Of a DNA stretch of 64,000 bases, positions 46,782 through 57,910 are shown in pieces; position 1 is the first letter of the stretch; each line of letters starts with the position of its first letter. This DNA is from Trematomus loennbergii. Taxonomy: Eukaryota > Chordata > Actinopteri > Perciformes > Nototheniidae. The stretch spans positions 7,965,885 through 8,029,884 of the forward strand of contig JAAOOA010000086.1 in NCBI GenBank assembly GCA_012861695.1, written 5' to 3'. A program made the position numbers and the translations under genes. The notes beneath the pieces were generated by a model. It did not search any database, was not told the DNA's origin, and worked only from the letters and a program-made list of their open reading frames with translations.

Positions 46782-47154
46782 CTGAACGATGACAAGAGCG
46801 AGATTTACATTTTACAATTATATTTTTAATTCATACCAGAGCAGTGTGCATAGGCCCTGTACGACATGCAGAGAACAGATAAAATCCCCTGACAGACTCA
46901 CACACTTTGGTGATGTCCTCATCTGATAATGTTTCATTTTTTAGCAGCAAAGTAACATTACTCAAAGTATATGTATGTTTTGCATCTCCTCAACAATGGT
47001 CTGTATCATTGAGTAGAAAAAAACTGTCCCCACAATTTCAGGTAGATTAACACACATTTGTAAGAAAAGTTTACAATGAAGCACAAAAACCCTCTTTGTA
47101 TTAAGCGAGCTGCCACACAAAGTACAGCTTAACATGCTAACCTTTGGTAGAGAG

Positions 47155-48187
47155 CAGTGGCGGCTGGTGGAAAATATTTTAGGTGGGGCTGTGGAAATGG
47201 TGATCAAACAATACTAGGGGGCATTTTTTTGAGAAAAGACCCCCTAAATTATGACTTCTGGTGATGTTAGAGGGGGGGGGAAGGACAATTTGAGGCTTAA
47301 AAATATGAGAAGATCAATACCTCCATAACTTCAGTGTGGTTAGCTATGAATCTTCCAAAACTTCCAAACATCTTGTCCTGGACATAGTTTCTACAGCATA
47401 AACTGTGCTAACAAACTGAGATTCCACAGATTCTAGAAATATAAGTATCATCACTGAGCGATCAGAACTCGCGACAGGGGAAGCAAATACAGACATCACA
47501 CGACGTAGTCTTTAGGTAACAAAACACGGAGATATGCTCACCTTTTGCAGAATAACAATTCTGATCAAAAATGAGAAAAACGCAGCTGAAGGTTAATCCA
47601 TAGGTTAATCCAATGTGTCTGTCACTTTGAACAAATGATTGATGATCCATAATTCAATTTTTATGTCAAAAACTGAGTTTTCATTAGCTGCTAATGGTAG
47701 CTTCCAGAGTGTATGACAGCTTCCTGTTTTGTCTCCTTGGATACGAGTCCAAACAACTCACAGACTGCACCGGGCGCTCACATAGGAGCCCTGTGACCAT
47801 CAGATTTGACGACGCTGATTGGCTGAAATTATGTTTCGGCGGCATAGTTTAAAGATAGCAACAGTTGGCTTCTGCTGCACTTGCTGCACTCTCGTCTGGG
47901 CGCTGTGCATAGCGCCCAGACGAGAGGGAGTAATGATACACGGGCAAGGCCAGGCAGGAAACATGTGACTTATCAGTAACTTTAGACATCGTAACACAAT
48001 TTTAAACGAGATTTTATTGTAGATTATACATTTTACTGATACCAATTATATAATATTTACCTTGTTTATTAAAAAAAATAAATAAATAAATAAAAATATT
48101 TTTTAAATATATATTTTTTATTTTTTTTTTTAATGTGGGAAGAGGGGGAGCGGCGCCCCTAGCGCCCCTATGGGCCGGCCGCCACTG
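47155..48187. mobile_element. 1033 bp hAT element, perfect 8 bp duplication
   Basis: GTAGAGAG at 47147-47154 and 48188-48195; inverted ends CAGTGGCGGC / GGCCGCCACTG, the hAT form CA(G)...(C)TG. The interior has a perfect 16 bp-stem hairpin (47889-47904 with 47911-47926). It is inserted in intron 1 of the Cys-rich minus-strand gene. No transposase. Confidence 0.93.
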
Positions 48188-48552
48188 GTAGAGAGCTACA
48201 GTTTGCTAACTTCATGTTCAACACAAAACCTCTAATGGCATTACATTGACGATTTTAAACAAAACGTAACTCTCTCAACTTGTAAGATAACGTTAAGTTA
48301 ACTTACAACTTATAACTTATAACACGTTTTTCAGGGAAACACAAACTGCAGAAAACGTTAGCTGCTAACTGTTGTTAGCTAAGACAGCTAGCCTCCTAGC
48401 AAACGTAAGGTTAAGTTAACATTAACGTAACGTTGTAAGAAAGCAAAACGAACCTTCGAGAAAGCTTTTACTCTCAGACTTGGTGAAATTGTGTAGTGTT
48501 GCTTACCTCCAGAAGGACTTTTAGCGCGTTTCCCCAATATGGTCTAGCTGCG

Positions 48553-48680
48553 GCCGCGGCCAGTACACGACACTACACGACACGCCCCCTACACGACACG
48601 CCCACCTGACACGACACTACGGTGGCTGAGAGACATTACCGTACACTGCAGATTAAAAGCGAATTGACGACACTTATTAT
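48553..48680 (-). promoter_or_regulatory. CpG-rich promoter-like block with CGTGTCGTGTAG repeats (copy 1)
   Basis: It lies immediately upstream of exon 1 of the Cys-rich gene on the - strand. Repeats of cgtgtcgtgtag are spaced by ggggg. The same 125 bp is present inverted at 53420-53545. CpG density and position before a spliced exon suggest a promoter. Confidence 0.45.
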
Positions 48681-50444
48681 TAGGGATGGGTACCGAGCCC
48701 CGGTATTAAACGGGCCCCAGGGCTGAATTATTAAAGACCGTGGTACCGTTAAGCTCCAACGTTATCGGTCTTTTTATCGGTACTGGAGACATCTAAAAAA
48801 TATGTCATGTGTATTATTGCTACACAAACATTATATTGCAGTTTTAGTGTCGCCAACTCCGTTTCTAATACGCAAAAAGACTGCAAAATGCGTCATTTTT
48901 TGTATTTTCGATCTCTCCAATCCAGACGAGCGATCTCTCTCGCCTGTGTGTGAGGGGGCGGGGCAGTTTACACACACGCAGCTGCTACATGCAGCAACAC
49001 ACACACGGAGGAGATGGCGGAGAGAACGCGCTCCGAGGTGTGGTTAAACTTTACCCGTCTCGCTCGTTCCCTAAAGTGCAATAAGAGTTTAGCATGTCAG
49101 GGCGGTAACACGAGCAATTTGTCTAAACATCTTGCAAAAGTGCACCACGTTCAGACGGAGAAATGCACCGGGTTCGACTGTCTCTAGTAGCTCTGTAGCC
49201 CCATCCACGAGTAACGTTTCCACGTCAGGTATTATGTATGCTAGCAGCAACACACGGAGCTAACTCAATGATTCAAACATGGGTTAATGATTATAGGGAA
49301 CTGAGTTATTTAGTTTGTTAAAGTTTCAGCCATTCTGTTCACAGTTCTGTCATCAGATTATTTAATATGATTTGTTAAAACGTTGTTTCTGTTGATGTGA
49401 AATATTATGTATTTCATTTAAATAAAAAGCAATGTTAGTTTTGTTCACAATTTGTTAATTTTCATTTAATTGTTTATTTGAATAGGGACAATGCACATGA
49501 ATGAACACTTTAGACAAATAATGCTTCAAGTGTAAACAGTGCAGAGCATTTTTGTTGGGTAATCTATGGTAGGGCTAACCCATACAGTGGTGGTGCTCAA
49601 GTCAGTATTTGCAATGTAATTACATACACGCTATATCGCCCCCCTTGACAGTGAAACGCCATGCGTGAGGTTTAGATTATTTCCCTGTCTCAATCAAAAT
49701 GGAACTGTATGAAATAAAACGGCACATTTGTCTTATAGTAAATAAAAAGGGATCACTGTGAACGTGACGTATGATAGTACACGTTGAAGATCCAATGGGG
49801 ATACTGAATGGCGGTTTCGATTGATCTCAATCAATAAGGCATGACGCAGATCCAACGTTGCGTTGCTCTGATTGGCTGTAGGTCTATTCAAATTGCATTC
49901 GGAGGCATTTTGATCTGACCGCGGCCGCGCTGATATTATAACGCCAGAGAATTTCCACACCTTTAGTGTATAAAACTCCCCCACTACTTAGACTATTCCT
50001 TGCACCCCTCTTATAGCATAAGCCCGAATGGTCTCAACCATATTGCATCAGTAACGTGCACTTGTTGTTACAGCAGGATCAGTTTGTGTGCTGTGGACAC
50101 GACCCGTATATTTTCGCAATCCGTGTTCTCAACATTTAGCATTTCGCTTATTATTTAATTGAATTTGCATCACTTTTCATGGTGGGGCTAAGGTGGGGCT
50201 AAGCCATTTCTTGGTATGGCTGTAGCCTACCCCAGCCATACCCTGGCGCGCCACTGAGTGTAAATATGTCGGATTTTAGCTTTGAGCTAATTTCCATCCG
50301 TAGTCCCTGACATACAACATATAGTTAGTTTACCTCATTTTTCTCTCCAAAAGAACCGATAAGAATACCGTTAAAAGACCGGACCGATAAGCGGTATCGA
50401 TAAAAGTAGTAGTACCGTTAAAACCTTAACGATACCCATCCCTA
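48681..50444 (+). mobile_element. 1764 bp hAT element with BED-finger remnant, perfect 8 bp duplication
   Basis: CTTATTAT at 48673-48680 and 50445-50452; inverted ends TAGGGATGGGTA / TACCCATCCCTA (right end 'gatacccatcccta'), with subterminal 'ggtaccgttaa' and 'tatcggt' motifs. It contains the start of a transposase gene (next entry), then unrelated repeat sequence including a copy of the old hAT interior (about 49968-50265), so most of the transposase has been replaced. Confidence 0.92.
49014..49185 (+). pseudogene. hAT transposase N-terminus (BED zinc finger), truncated
   Basis: ATG at 49014. 'SEVWLNFTRL' then 'CNKSLACQGGNTSNLSKHLA' and 'KVHH' give the Cys-Cys-His-His pattern of a BED finger, which binds transposon ends. 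The first half of the finger looks a few residues short. A stop follows after about 57 residues; the dimerisation and catalytic domains are missing. Confidence 0.75.
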
Positions 50445-50452
50445 CTTATTAT

Positions 50453-51970
50453 TATTATTGAGATCGTACATGGCAGATTAAAAACGAATTGCAAATGTTA
50501 TTGTAGCATTTTAAGCAACTATTAGGCAAATAAATTAATAACCTAGTCTATCCGTTTGAGACACAACAGTATAACTTTCAACCCAAATCATTTAGTCAAC
50601 AAACGGTGGTTTAGTAAACTTTTTTTAAATGTATAAAATAGGTATTAATGAGATAATCTATTGATTATGTTTGTCTAACTGCTACACATGTATTTTATAC
50701 ATAAATGTAGATATTTGTGAACATCTAAATATAGTTGTTAAAGGTTTTAAGATATACATAATCACATCATGGGGTCATTAAGGACCAAATTAGGAGGGCC
50801 AGTCAGGCCACTAATGAGCTCAATCATTCACATGTATTATTATTACTTTATAAATGAAAAGTACTAGGGGTCTATTACAAAACCTTTGAAGGAATCGCAT
50901 CAATTAAAATAAATGTATGGCAAGTATGATCAAATTAACATAATGTCAAGATATAGCCAATAGACAATCAACATGCTTTGAATATAAAGGAAGAAGAACA
51001 ATAAACAGATGAACATTTAGGTTTTATGTGTAAATTGTGAACAAACCATCTTAATACATCTGGCAGTCTAAGACAGCAAACTAAGGGTGGTGATCTGATT
51101 TGAAGTGTGTGTTTTGCTCCCGCTGCTTCACAGCCGGAGGAGCTGCGTGTCTCCGTCCTGTCAGATTAGACTTCACTCGCGTTTATGTTCATATCGAGAT
51201 AAAGATAAATAATCTGAATCTGAATCTGGTGGGGAGAGGCGAGGAGAGGCGGGGCTATGAAAACGAATGACCGTATAGGCGACTCCACGGCCCCGTTGGA
51301 CCCCCAGAGCGCTCCGTTCCCAGATCTATCCACCTTTGGACCCGTTGTCGTTTGCGGGGTCTGTTTCTACGTTTCCCTTACGGCGTCGTCGAGCTTAGAG
51401 GGCTATACGCATGAGAAATATGCGGATTCAACCCGTATTTGTCCTCGTGGAGCCGGGGCCTAAGCTTCTTTAACTGCTGCTAGAACACAGTTTTACCATG
51501 GGGTATTTCTAACAAGACCAAAAAGATATACAAGGCTTCCAAAACAGAAGAAACCAACTCAATACAGTATTTTAATTTCCTTCAAAATGACAAAAGCACT
51601 AATAAAAACCAAATAACAATAACATAAAGGAAAAGTAATTGAAGTGGTTGCCTGTTGTAAATACCTTGGTATCTGGCTTGATGATTGTCTCTTCTCTTGC
51701 GTTCGGTCATACCCCCCTTCCCATACTATTATCGGTCAAAATTGGCCGGTGTGTTTTGCACAGTGATATTTCTGGAACCCTTATCCCATTTTGATGGTTG
51801 ACATCTCATTTGAACAGTCAAAGCCAGAATGACAGCAGGGGTGAATTTCATTTTATAATTTTGCAATAAGTCAAAGATATGTTTACTGTATATTATAAAA
51901 ATGCTTGTCATGTAGGCATACTGGAGATGGGAAGGCTTTAGTCAGTGTTGTAGCTGAGATTCTTACCGTT
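50453..51970. other. AT-rich sequence with repeat fragments, no gene recognised
   Basis: 51240-51470 is a GC-rich, noncoding-looking patch. 51740-51850 is a short relative of the element at the window start. No splice-bounded exon could be supported. Confidence 0.35.
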
Positions 51971-51972
51971 CC

Positions 51973-52345
51973 AATGATGTATTAATAATAACTTGGATTT
52001 ATAGCGCCTTTCATGAGACCCAAGGTCGCTTTAAAAAGAACAGGAGTAGAAACAAACATAACAAAAGGCAGTCAGACGAACAGTTAGACAGACAAAACAA
52101 ATAGATTTGGGGCCAAAGACCTTGGCAGACTTGAGGGCCCTTTTGAAGGCGTCAAGCGTGGGGATGTTGCAGATCTCCGCAGGGAGAGCGTTCCAGAGAG
52201 TGGGGGCTGCCATACTGAAGGCTCTGTCCCCGAAGGATCGCAGGTTGGTGCGGGGGGCCAGAGTCTGAAGACCGCAGGTTCCGGGGTAGGGCATGTGGGA
52301 ATTGATTGATTTGATACAAGCAAGCCAGTGTTTCATTGTGTACTT
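51973..52345 (-). mobile_element. L2-like LINE 3' end
   Basis: On the - strand 'FGDRAFSMAAPTLWNALPAE' and 'FKRALKSAK' are the conserved C-terminus of L2-type ORF2. The 3' UTR follows, ending 'ggcgctataaatccaagtta' then ATTATTAATA. It is a 5'-truncated copy. Confidence 0.8.
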
Positions 52346-53059
52346 TCAACTACAGTATATGGTCCGGCAAGTTCAGCATTCACTGCATTCACTGTGATGA
52401 ATATAATAAGACACTGATACCGTTTTCCTCAATGAACATTTATGAACAGAACATCATGTGGAAAATCAGAGGGGCACTATTCAAGCTGGTCTGCTTAAAA
52501 AAAAAAAAATAACCTTTTAAATTGATCCCAACAGTAAAATCAACATGATTTTAAATAAAAATGTAAGCAGCCAGGATTGACCTGCAGGAGGTTAAAGCCT
52601 ATTTAAATTGGTAGAGCACATTTTGTGTCTTGATATCTTGTTGAAAAAAAAAAAGTTTAACTCCATCTGATTCAGCCAGCTCTACCCTTTTGGTTGACAT
52701 GTTATGCACAAAACAACCTCTAGATGTCACTGTGGTTCGAACAGAAAGCCCTTCAGCTAGTTTAAATCTTTATATATACAGTCTATGGTTTAAATGTCAG
52801 GCCTACAGCATGGCCACAAACCCCATCTAAAAACAGAGGCCTGATTGCATCCACCTGGGTTACTTGGCTCTACCCAATAACTATATATCATTTAACTTTA
52901 AACCACACTAATATAAATACATATGTGCATGTCAGTATAGCAGCTAATACATGTTTTTTTTTTAAAACATTCAAATGTGAAAGACACCTTCAATGAATAT
53001 TTAAAACTTACACAAAATCAGATTCTTGTAAAAATGCGAGTACATGCATTGTTCCATCT

Positions 53060-53167
53060 GTCAAGCTAAAATATATACATATATCTTAGCTCTTAGCTTG
53101 ACATGCTAACTGAACGAGCATGTTCAGTTAGCATATATGCTAACTGAACGTCGAGCATGTCAAGCTA

Positions 53168-53209
<42 letters not shown>

Positions 53210-53210
53210 T
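53060..53210. repeat. Palindromic cluster and (TA)n
   Basis: 'catgctaactgaacg' and its complement 'cgttcagttagcatat' alternate at 53103-53150, inside a larger pair 'agcttgacatgc' / 'gcatgtcaagct', followed by (TA)n at 53169-53205. Confidence 0.85.
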
Positions 53211-53349
53211 CCATTCCTTTACATTTAATATTTAAAATACAAATTAGCAAAATAAACACAATTACACTGCGCTAAACAGCCACATCGACAAACAAACGAG
53301 AACCTAAATAGTATGTAATTATATCTAAAACCACAATACGTTAATTACC

Positions 53350-53545
53350 TGTACTCGGTGCGCCATATTGTTTGTCTGTTCTCTGTAAACCTCATGTCTC
53401 CTTAAATATCCTTGCGTCAGCGTCAGTGTCGTCAATTCGCTTTTAATCTGCCATGTACGGTAATGTCTCTCAGCCACCGTAGTGTCGTGTCAGGTGGGCG
53501 TGTCGTGTAGGGGGCGTGTCGTGTAGGGGGCGTGTACTGGCCAGA
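53350..53545 (-). promoter_or_regulatory. CpG-rich block (inverted copy 2) with possible divergent first exon
   Basis: 53420-53545 is the reverse complement of 48553-48680. On the - strand, downstream of it, ATG GCG CAC CGA GTA CAG is followed by a consensus donor (cag|gtaatt, at 53349), i.e. a candidate first coding exon MAHRVQ starting at 53367. I found no convincing next exon, so this is a possible but unproven second gene of the 10 kb insertion. Confidence 0.3.
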
Positions 53546-55789
53546 CCCTTCTCCGTTTCCCAGTAGACAGAGCTGTCAGAGCGGTGCCTCTCAGAAGAGC
53601 AGCCGCTGGGCAGAGTCACAGAAACGTTCAACTGATCTTCACTCCTCGACCGTTAGTGCCAGTCAAAACATACCGCTTTGTTTCAACCACTGCCGTCTCG
53701 CCGTTCCCCCGTGTCCCGCCCTCTCTGTCTGTCTGTGTCTATTTCAGTTTCGCTAGCAAGACTGCTGGTAGACCAGCATAACCAGCTTCACCAGCATAGA
53801 CCAGCATGACATCCATGCTGGGCTATGCTGGTTTAGCTGACCAGGCTGGTCTTGAACCAGCAAGAACAGCCTGGCCAGCTTGTCCAGCCTGGTAAACCAA
53901 CTAAACCAGCCTAACACCAGCCTAAAACCAGCTAAAACCAGCTACCATCTTAAGCTGGTCTTTGCTGGTTTTTTCAGCAGGGACATGCGTGTGCGTGCAT
54001 GAAAATATACCAACCACACACCCAATTACAATTGCATGTTCAATTCACTACACTAGAAGTTAATAAAGTTGTTAAAGTTGGAACAGCCTGTGGACAGCCG
54101 TTCTTCCTTGCATGTCAGTCGCCGACACCTTCTTACAGAGGACAGGCAAATCTAGCTGCAGCACGAGTGCAGCACGACCCGTATATTTTCGCACGCCGTG
54201 TTCTCAACACATCTTTTTTTAACATTTGGACATCGTGGATAAATCCTTATATGCTCCCAGCAACACACTGAACAACAACTTTGCCTCCTTATTACACTCA
54301 CCCCTACTTTAGTGGGAACAATGATATGGAGCTAATTTCCTGCCATAACTCCACAAACTAAACAGGTTTTACAAATGCCTCATGATTCACTAACAAACAC
54401 AATGTGGTTTGCAAATACAAAACACCATCTACAAACTAATGCATTTAGTTTTGCAAAAAAAAACGTATCTATAAAACAAACACATAACATTTTTCTAATA
54501 AATCATGTTTCAGAGACAAATTCAGCATAGGTTTTACAAGTACAAAACTTTTTCTTCTCACGGCGGAATATTCCGCCTGGCTGGCTCATACACACTCACA
54601 CATGCTCACACACATGCTCCACGGCAGCAGGGGGTGCTACTGAGTCCATTGGGAAAGCGGGAGGTTGAGCAGAGCATGGAACAGCCCTTGCAAGCCTGAT
54701 GACAGCGGTGTTTCTAGCTATCCAGCGATCTGGGTCAGTGTTATAGTGATAATATTATAAACAAGGTGAATTTAGCGATCACAACGAAAACAGCCAAGAC
54801 ACACATTGAGCCCAGAAAATGAATGTTCTTAGGGCTGTAAATATAAGCCTTTGTCTAAAATGGACAACATTGTAACTAAGGAGATTTAAACTATACAGCG
54901 ATTCTGGACTCGGTCAATCAGCTGCTCTTCATTTTCTTTCCTGCTATATTCAATGAGTGATACAAATATGTTTTACCATAAGTTCTGAATACAACTGATA
55001 CTGTTGTACTCGGTACTAGTTGATTGCTACCAGAAATAAAATGAAGTACTTTACTGTGTACTTTGTGAGTAATCCTCTGTCAGAGTCCCCTCCATAGTAC
55101 ATAATGCATGTTTTCTGCTATTTTGAATAACTGTTAAAAAGACAATTTTACCATAAGTTCTTAATGATATTGAGACTGCTGGATTCAGTATTCTTACACC
55201 TACTATCACAATACATTGAAGTACTTCTAGTGTGTGTTTTTTTAATCCTCTGTCAAAGTCCCCTCCTGAGAACAAAATCAAGCCACTTCTGCTAAGTTTA
55301 ATGAGGGAAAAAATGATTTTTTGCCATTAGTTCTTCGTGAGATTGACACTGTTGGACTCAGTACTAGTGAAACTACTCCCACAAGTACTATGGAGTACTT
55401 TTACCGTGTACTTTGAGTAATCCTCTGTGTCCCCTCCAGTACAAGAATGCATGTTTTTCTTTTAATAAGTGTTAAAAAACATTTCTTCCTGAGACTGATA
55501 TTGTTGGACAGAGTATTTTAAGAGGATGGTAGACATGATATCTCAATCTCAATCTTTATTTATTTATATAGCACATTTAAAACAACCTTCAGTTGACCAA
55601 AGTGCTGTACAGGCAATATGTTACAAAGTGAGGTGCAGGTGAAAGAACGATACGTGGAAAGAGGGTTTTCTTGCAAAAATAGACAGGCGTTTTATTCTCA
55701 GCCTTCCACATTATTCCACAGAAACAAAAACTGCATGCCTGGTGCTGCGTTCACCAGCAAGGAACAAACACCAAATGCCCTCTCCCCTC

Positions 55790-56040
55790 TAGCTACAACC
55801 TGACACTCATGGCACGTTTTACAGTAATCAATTACCTCTCTGTATAATCCTGGCCAATAGAAACGCTGAGCAATGCGATCATAAGTTTTTGCCTGTCCCA
55901 GATGCCCAGCCCATGGCACAGTATGACCCACATGCAGGATTACTTGGCGAAACTCTTTTGGAATGACTAGCCTAGGTTTCTCTCTGTCTGCCAAATACAA
56001 AAGATTGTCTTTTATGATGAAGGGATCCCCAATTAAATTG
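55790..56040 (-). pseudogene. Gypsy integrase HHCC zinc-finger fragment
   Basis: 'PRLVIPKEFRQVILHVGHTV' then 'GHLGQAKTYDRIAQRFYWPG' and 'YCKTCHECQ' give the His-His-Cys-Cys finger of the integrase N-terminus. The frame then runs straight into the LTR ('GERAFGVCSLLVNAAP'), showing that the catalytic core and the rest of the 3' internal region have been deleted at about 55790. Confidence 0.85.
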
Positions 56041-56271
56041 TGCAGCCCCCTGTGGTTGCATCTTCATCCCCATCTACTTTGCATGCTTTTGCAAATAGAG
56101 TTTTTAGAGATGGGTCATTCTCCTGACTCTCTCTGAAGTTATCTGGGATTTGCCATTGGGGCTCGATGAGGGGAGTTACAGGGAGAGTATGCTCAGGGCA
56201 TTTAGCCTTATCGTGATTTCTGTTTTTCTCTTGACGGCGCTGCCGCCTTGTTTTCTTAAGCTTACCACCCC

Positions 56272-56604
56272 CTTCACATAAATCATCATCTGCATCTGGT
56301 AAAGGTTCTAACCCCTTAGTCATAGAGCACGTAGCTACATAGGAGTACGCTAGTGAGTTTTGCTGTACCAAGTGGTCTAAGATTGGCAAATCATCCCCAA
56401 GGATCACGTCATAAGCTAGGTGCTCTAACACGCCAACAGTTCACATAAATCATCATCTGCATCTGGTAAAGGTTCTAACCCCTTAGTCATAGAGCACGTA
56501 GCTACATAGGATTACGCTAGTGAGTTTTGCTGTACCAAGTGGTCTAAGATTGGCAAATCATCCCCAAGGATCACGTCATAAGCTAGGTGCTCTAACACAC
56601 CAAC
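56272..56604. repeat. 165 bp tandem duplication inside the LTR element
   Basis: 56272-56436 and 56439-56604 are nearly identical ('cacataaatcatcatctgca' to 'gctaggtgctctaacac'). The duplication repeats the protease-region peptide 'HLAYDVILGDDLPILDHLVQ' and breaks the reading frame there. Confidence 0.92.
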
Positions 56605-57848
56605 AGTTAGCACAAAGGCTTGTCCTTCAACCACAATGGTAACATCCGTAGACTTTCTTACTGGACACAATGAAGCCTTGTGTCCAGGTTGCTGACAATA
56701 GTAACATATAAAGTTTGTTTTTAAGTTTGCATATGCAGGTTTCTTACCAACCCCAGTGTCCATGCTCTCAACAGCTGGCCAACTGTGAGGTTTGCCCTCC
56801 CCATACCTTGGCTTCCCAACAGTCACTCTTTTCTTTGAAGGTTCTCTGTGGGGCGCTGCATACCGTTCTGCTGCTTCTTCTCCTGTCTGGGGATTGTGCT
56901 CCTTGACCCAGGTGCGGACGTCTGGATGAAGCACACGGAGGTACTGCTCCAAAACTATGGTTTCTCCCATCTCCTCCTTAGTACGGCTGTTCGGTCTCAT
57001 CCATCTTTTGTAAAGCCCCTTAATACGGTTGTAGGTTTCTCTTACAGTCTCTCCCACCGGCAAAATGGTGCTCCGGAATCGCTGTCTGTAAGTCTCTTCA
57101 GTAACATTAAACTTCATTAACACTGCTGCTTTAATGGCGTCATAAGACTCGGACTGTTCCTCATCCATTCCAGCATAGGCCTCAAGAGCTCTTCCTGTCA
57201 ACAAGGTTACTACTCTGGGTGCCCACTCAAATGGCTGCCACCCCCATGTTCTAGCCATCCGTTCAAACCGAACAAAAAAACTTTCTTTGAACTCAGGTAT
57301 TCTTGGCTCACTTACATAGGGCCTTGCTGTCCGGATTGGTGGATCATTATCCTGCAGAGGCTGGATAGGCCAATCTGATAAGGAGACAGGCCTGCTAGTT
57401 TGCAGTGGATTGAATTTTCCATGTGGCCCAGCTTTTAGCAGGTGTGTTGAGGTTTCAGCTTGTAGCCTTGGATTATCAGGACGTATTGAATAGGGATACT
57501 GTTGAACAGGGTGCTCATAGTGTACTTCTGAGTCCCGCATTGACTTTGAAACCATGTCACCTCTTAATTGTTTAATCTGTTCAAAAGTATTGTCTCAGTC
57601 TGCTTAGACCTGTGCACAAACTCTCTAATTTCTTCCATGAAGCTTACTGTAGAGAGTTCCCCACCTCCAGTATGGGCTGTAAACACTTTGGGGCGAACCA
57701 CCGGCTCTTCCTCATCTTCTTCACTTTCAGTTGCCCCGGCTCCCTCAAGTGGTGCCTCTTCTTCCATTGTCCCGTGTCTTTTTTCTTCCTCCGAGTCTGG
57801 CAAGGCTGTGGCCCTTGTCTGACGACCTTTTCCACGTACACCTTTCAT
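56512..57848 (-). pseudogene. SCAN-type gag with zinc knuckle and protease tail
   Basis: From the N-terminus (57848 downward): an acidic leader, one apparent base loss at a TTTT run (about 57590), then the capsid-like region 'WGWQPFEWAPRVVTLLTGRA', a SCAN-type helical segment ('ETYNRIKGLYKRWMRPNSRT', 'QYLRVLHPDVRTWVKEHNPQ'), a CCHC knuckle 'CYYCQQPGHKASLC', and the retropepsin-like end 'AYDVILGDDLPILDHL'. SCAN domains of vertebrate zinc-finger proteins derive from this type of gag. The frame is open for 347 residues, so the copy is fairly young. Confidence 0.85.
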
Positions 57849-57910
57849 TTAGTCAGTCTGTCCTCAAAGACTCCTCACAGGCGTTTAAAAATCCCACCAC
57901 TGCCACCAAT

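Larger units (their letters stand above)
44731..48563 (-). pseudogene. Unannotated six-exon gene for a Cys-rich protein (about 193 codons), two in-frame TGA
   Basis: Exons on the - strand: 48563-48507, 46781-46703, 46621-46513, 46325-46237, 45803-45687 and 44861-44731. All have GT donors and AG acceptors, and the phases (0, 1, 0+2, 1, 1) join into one frame ending in TAA at 44731-44733. Pieces: 'ARPYWGNALKVLLEALHLNS', 'LPGLPDIQEKVLLDSRDLLE', 'AAPCGTCSIRCNIYQW', 'FNKFPVHRTMPVLCSTCLQS', 'AEFTKHGEDREGKLAGYYIS'. CxxC clusters suggest a zinc-binding fold. Two codons are TGA (46745-46743 and 46261-46259); both would be CGA Arg by one CpG transition. No ATG lies in exon 1; CTG at 48563 is in good context. 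I do not recognise the family. It is probably transposon-borne and probably dead or read through. Confidence 0.6.
43842..53982. mobile_element. Candidate 10.1 kb element with CCCTGCTGAAAAAACCAGC ends
   Basis: Exact 19 bp inverted ends at 43842-43860 and 53964-53982, each followed inward by 'agctggt/accagct' subterminal arrays (43861-44445 and 53755-53963). An AC dinucleotide abuts both ends. The insertion interrupts the old hAT-like element whose sequence resumes at about 54170. The interior carries a spliced minus-strand gene (44731-48563), a promoter-like inverted pair (48553-48680, 53420-53545), two later hAT insertions and an L2 tail. Alternative: two separate MITEs of one family in opposite orientation that happen to bracket the gene. 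Confidence 0.45.

Noticed and set aside
49584..50263. Possible further hAT ('cagtggtggtgctc' to 'gcgcgccactg') inside the 48681-50444 element
   Set aside because: The ends resemble hAT termini but the flanks show no matching 8 bp duplication, so the boundaries cannot be supported.
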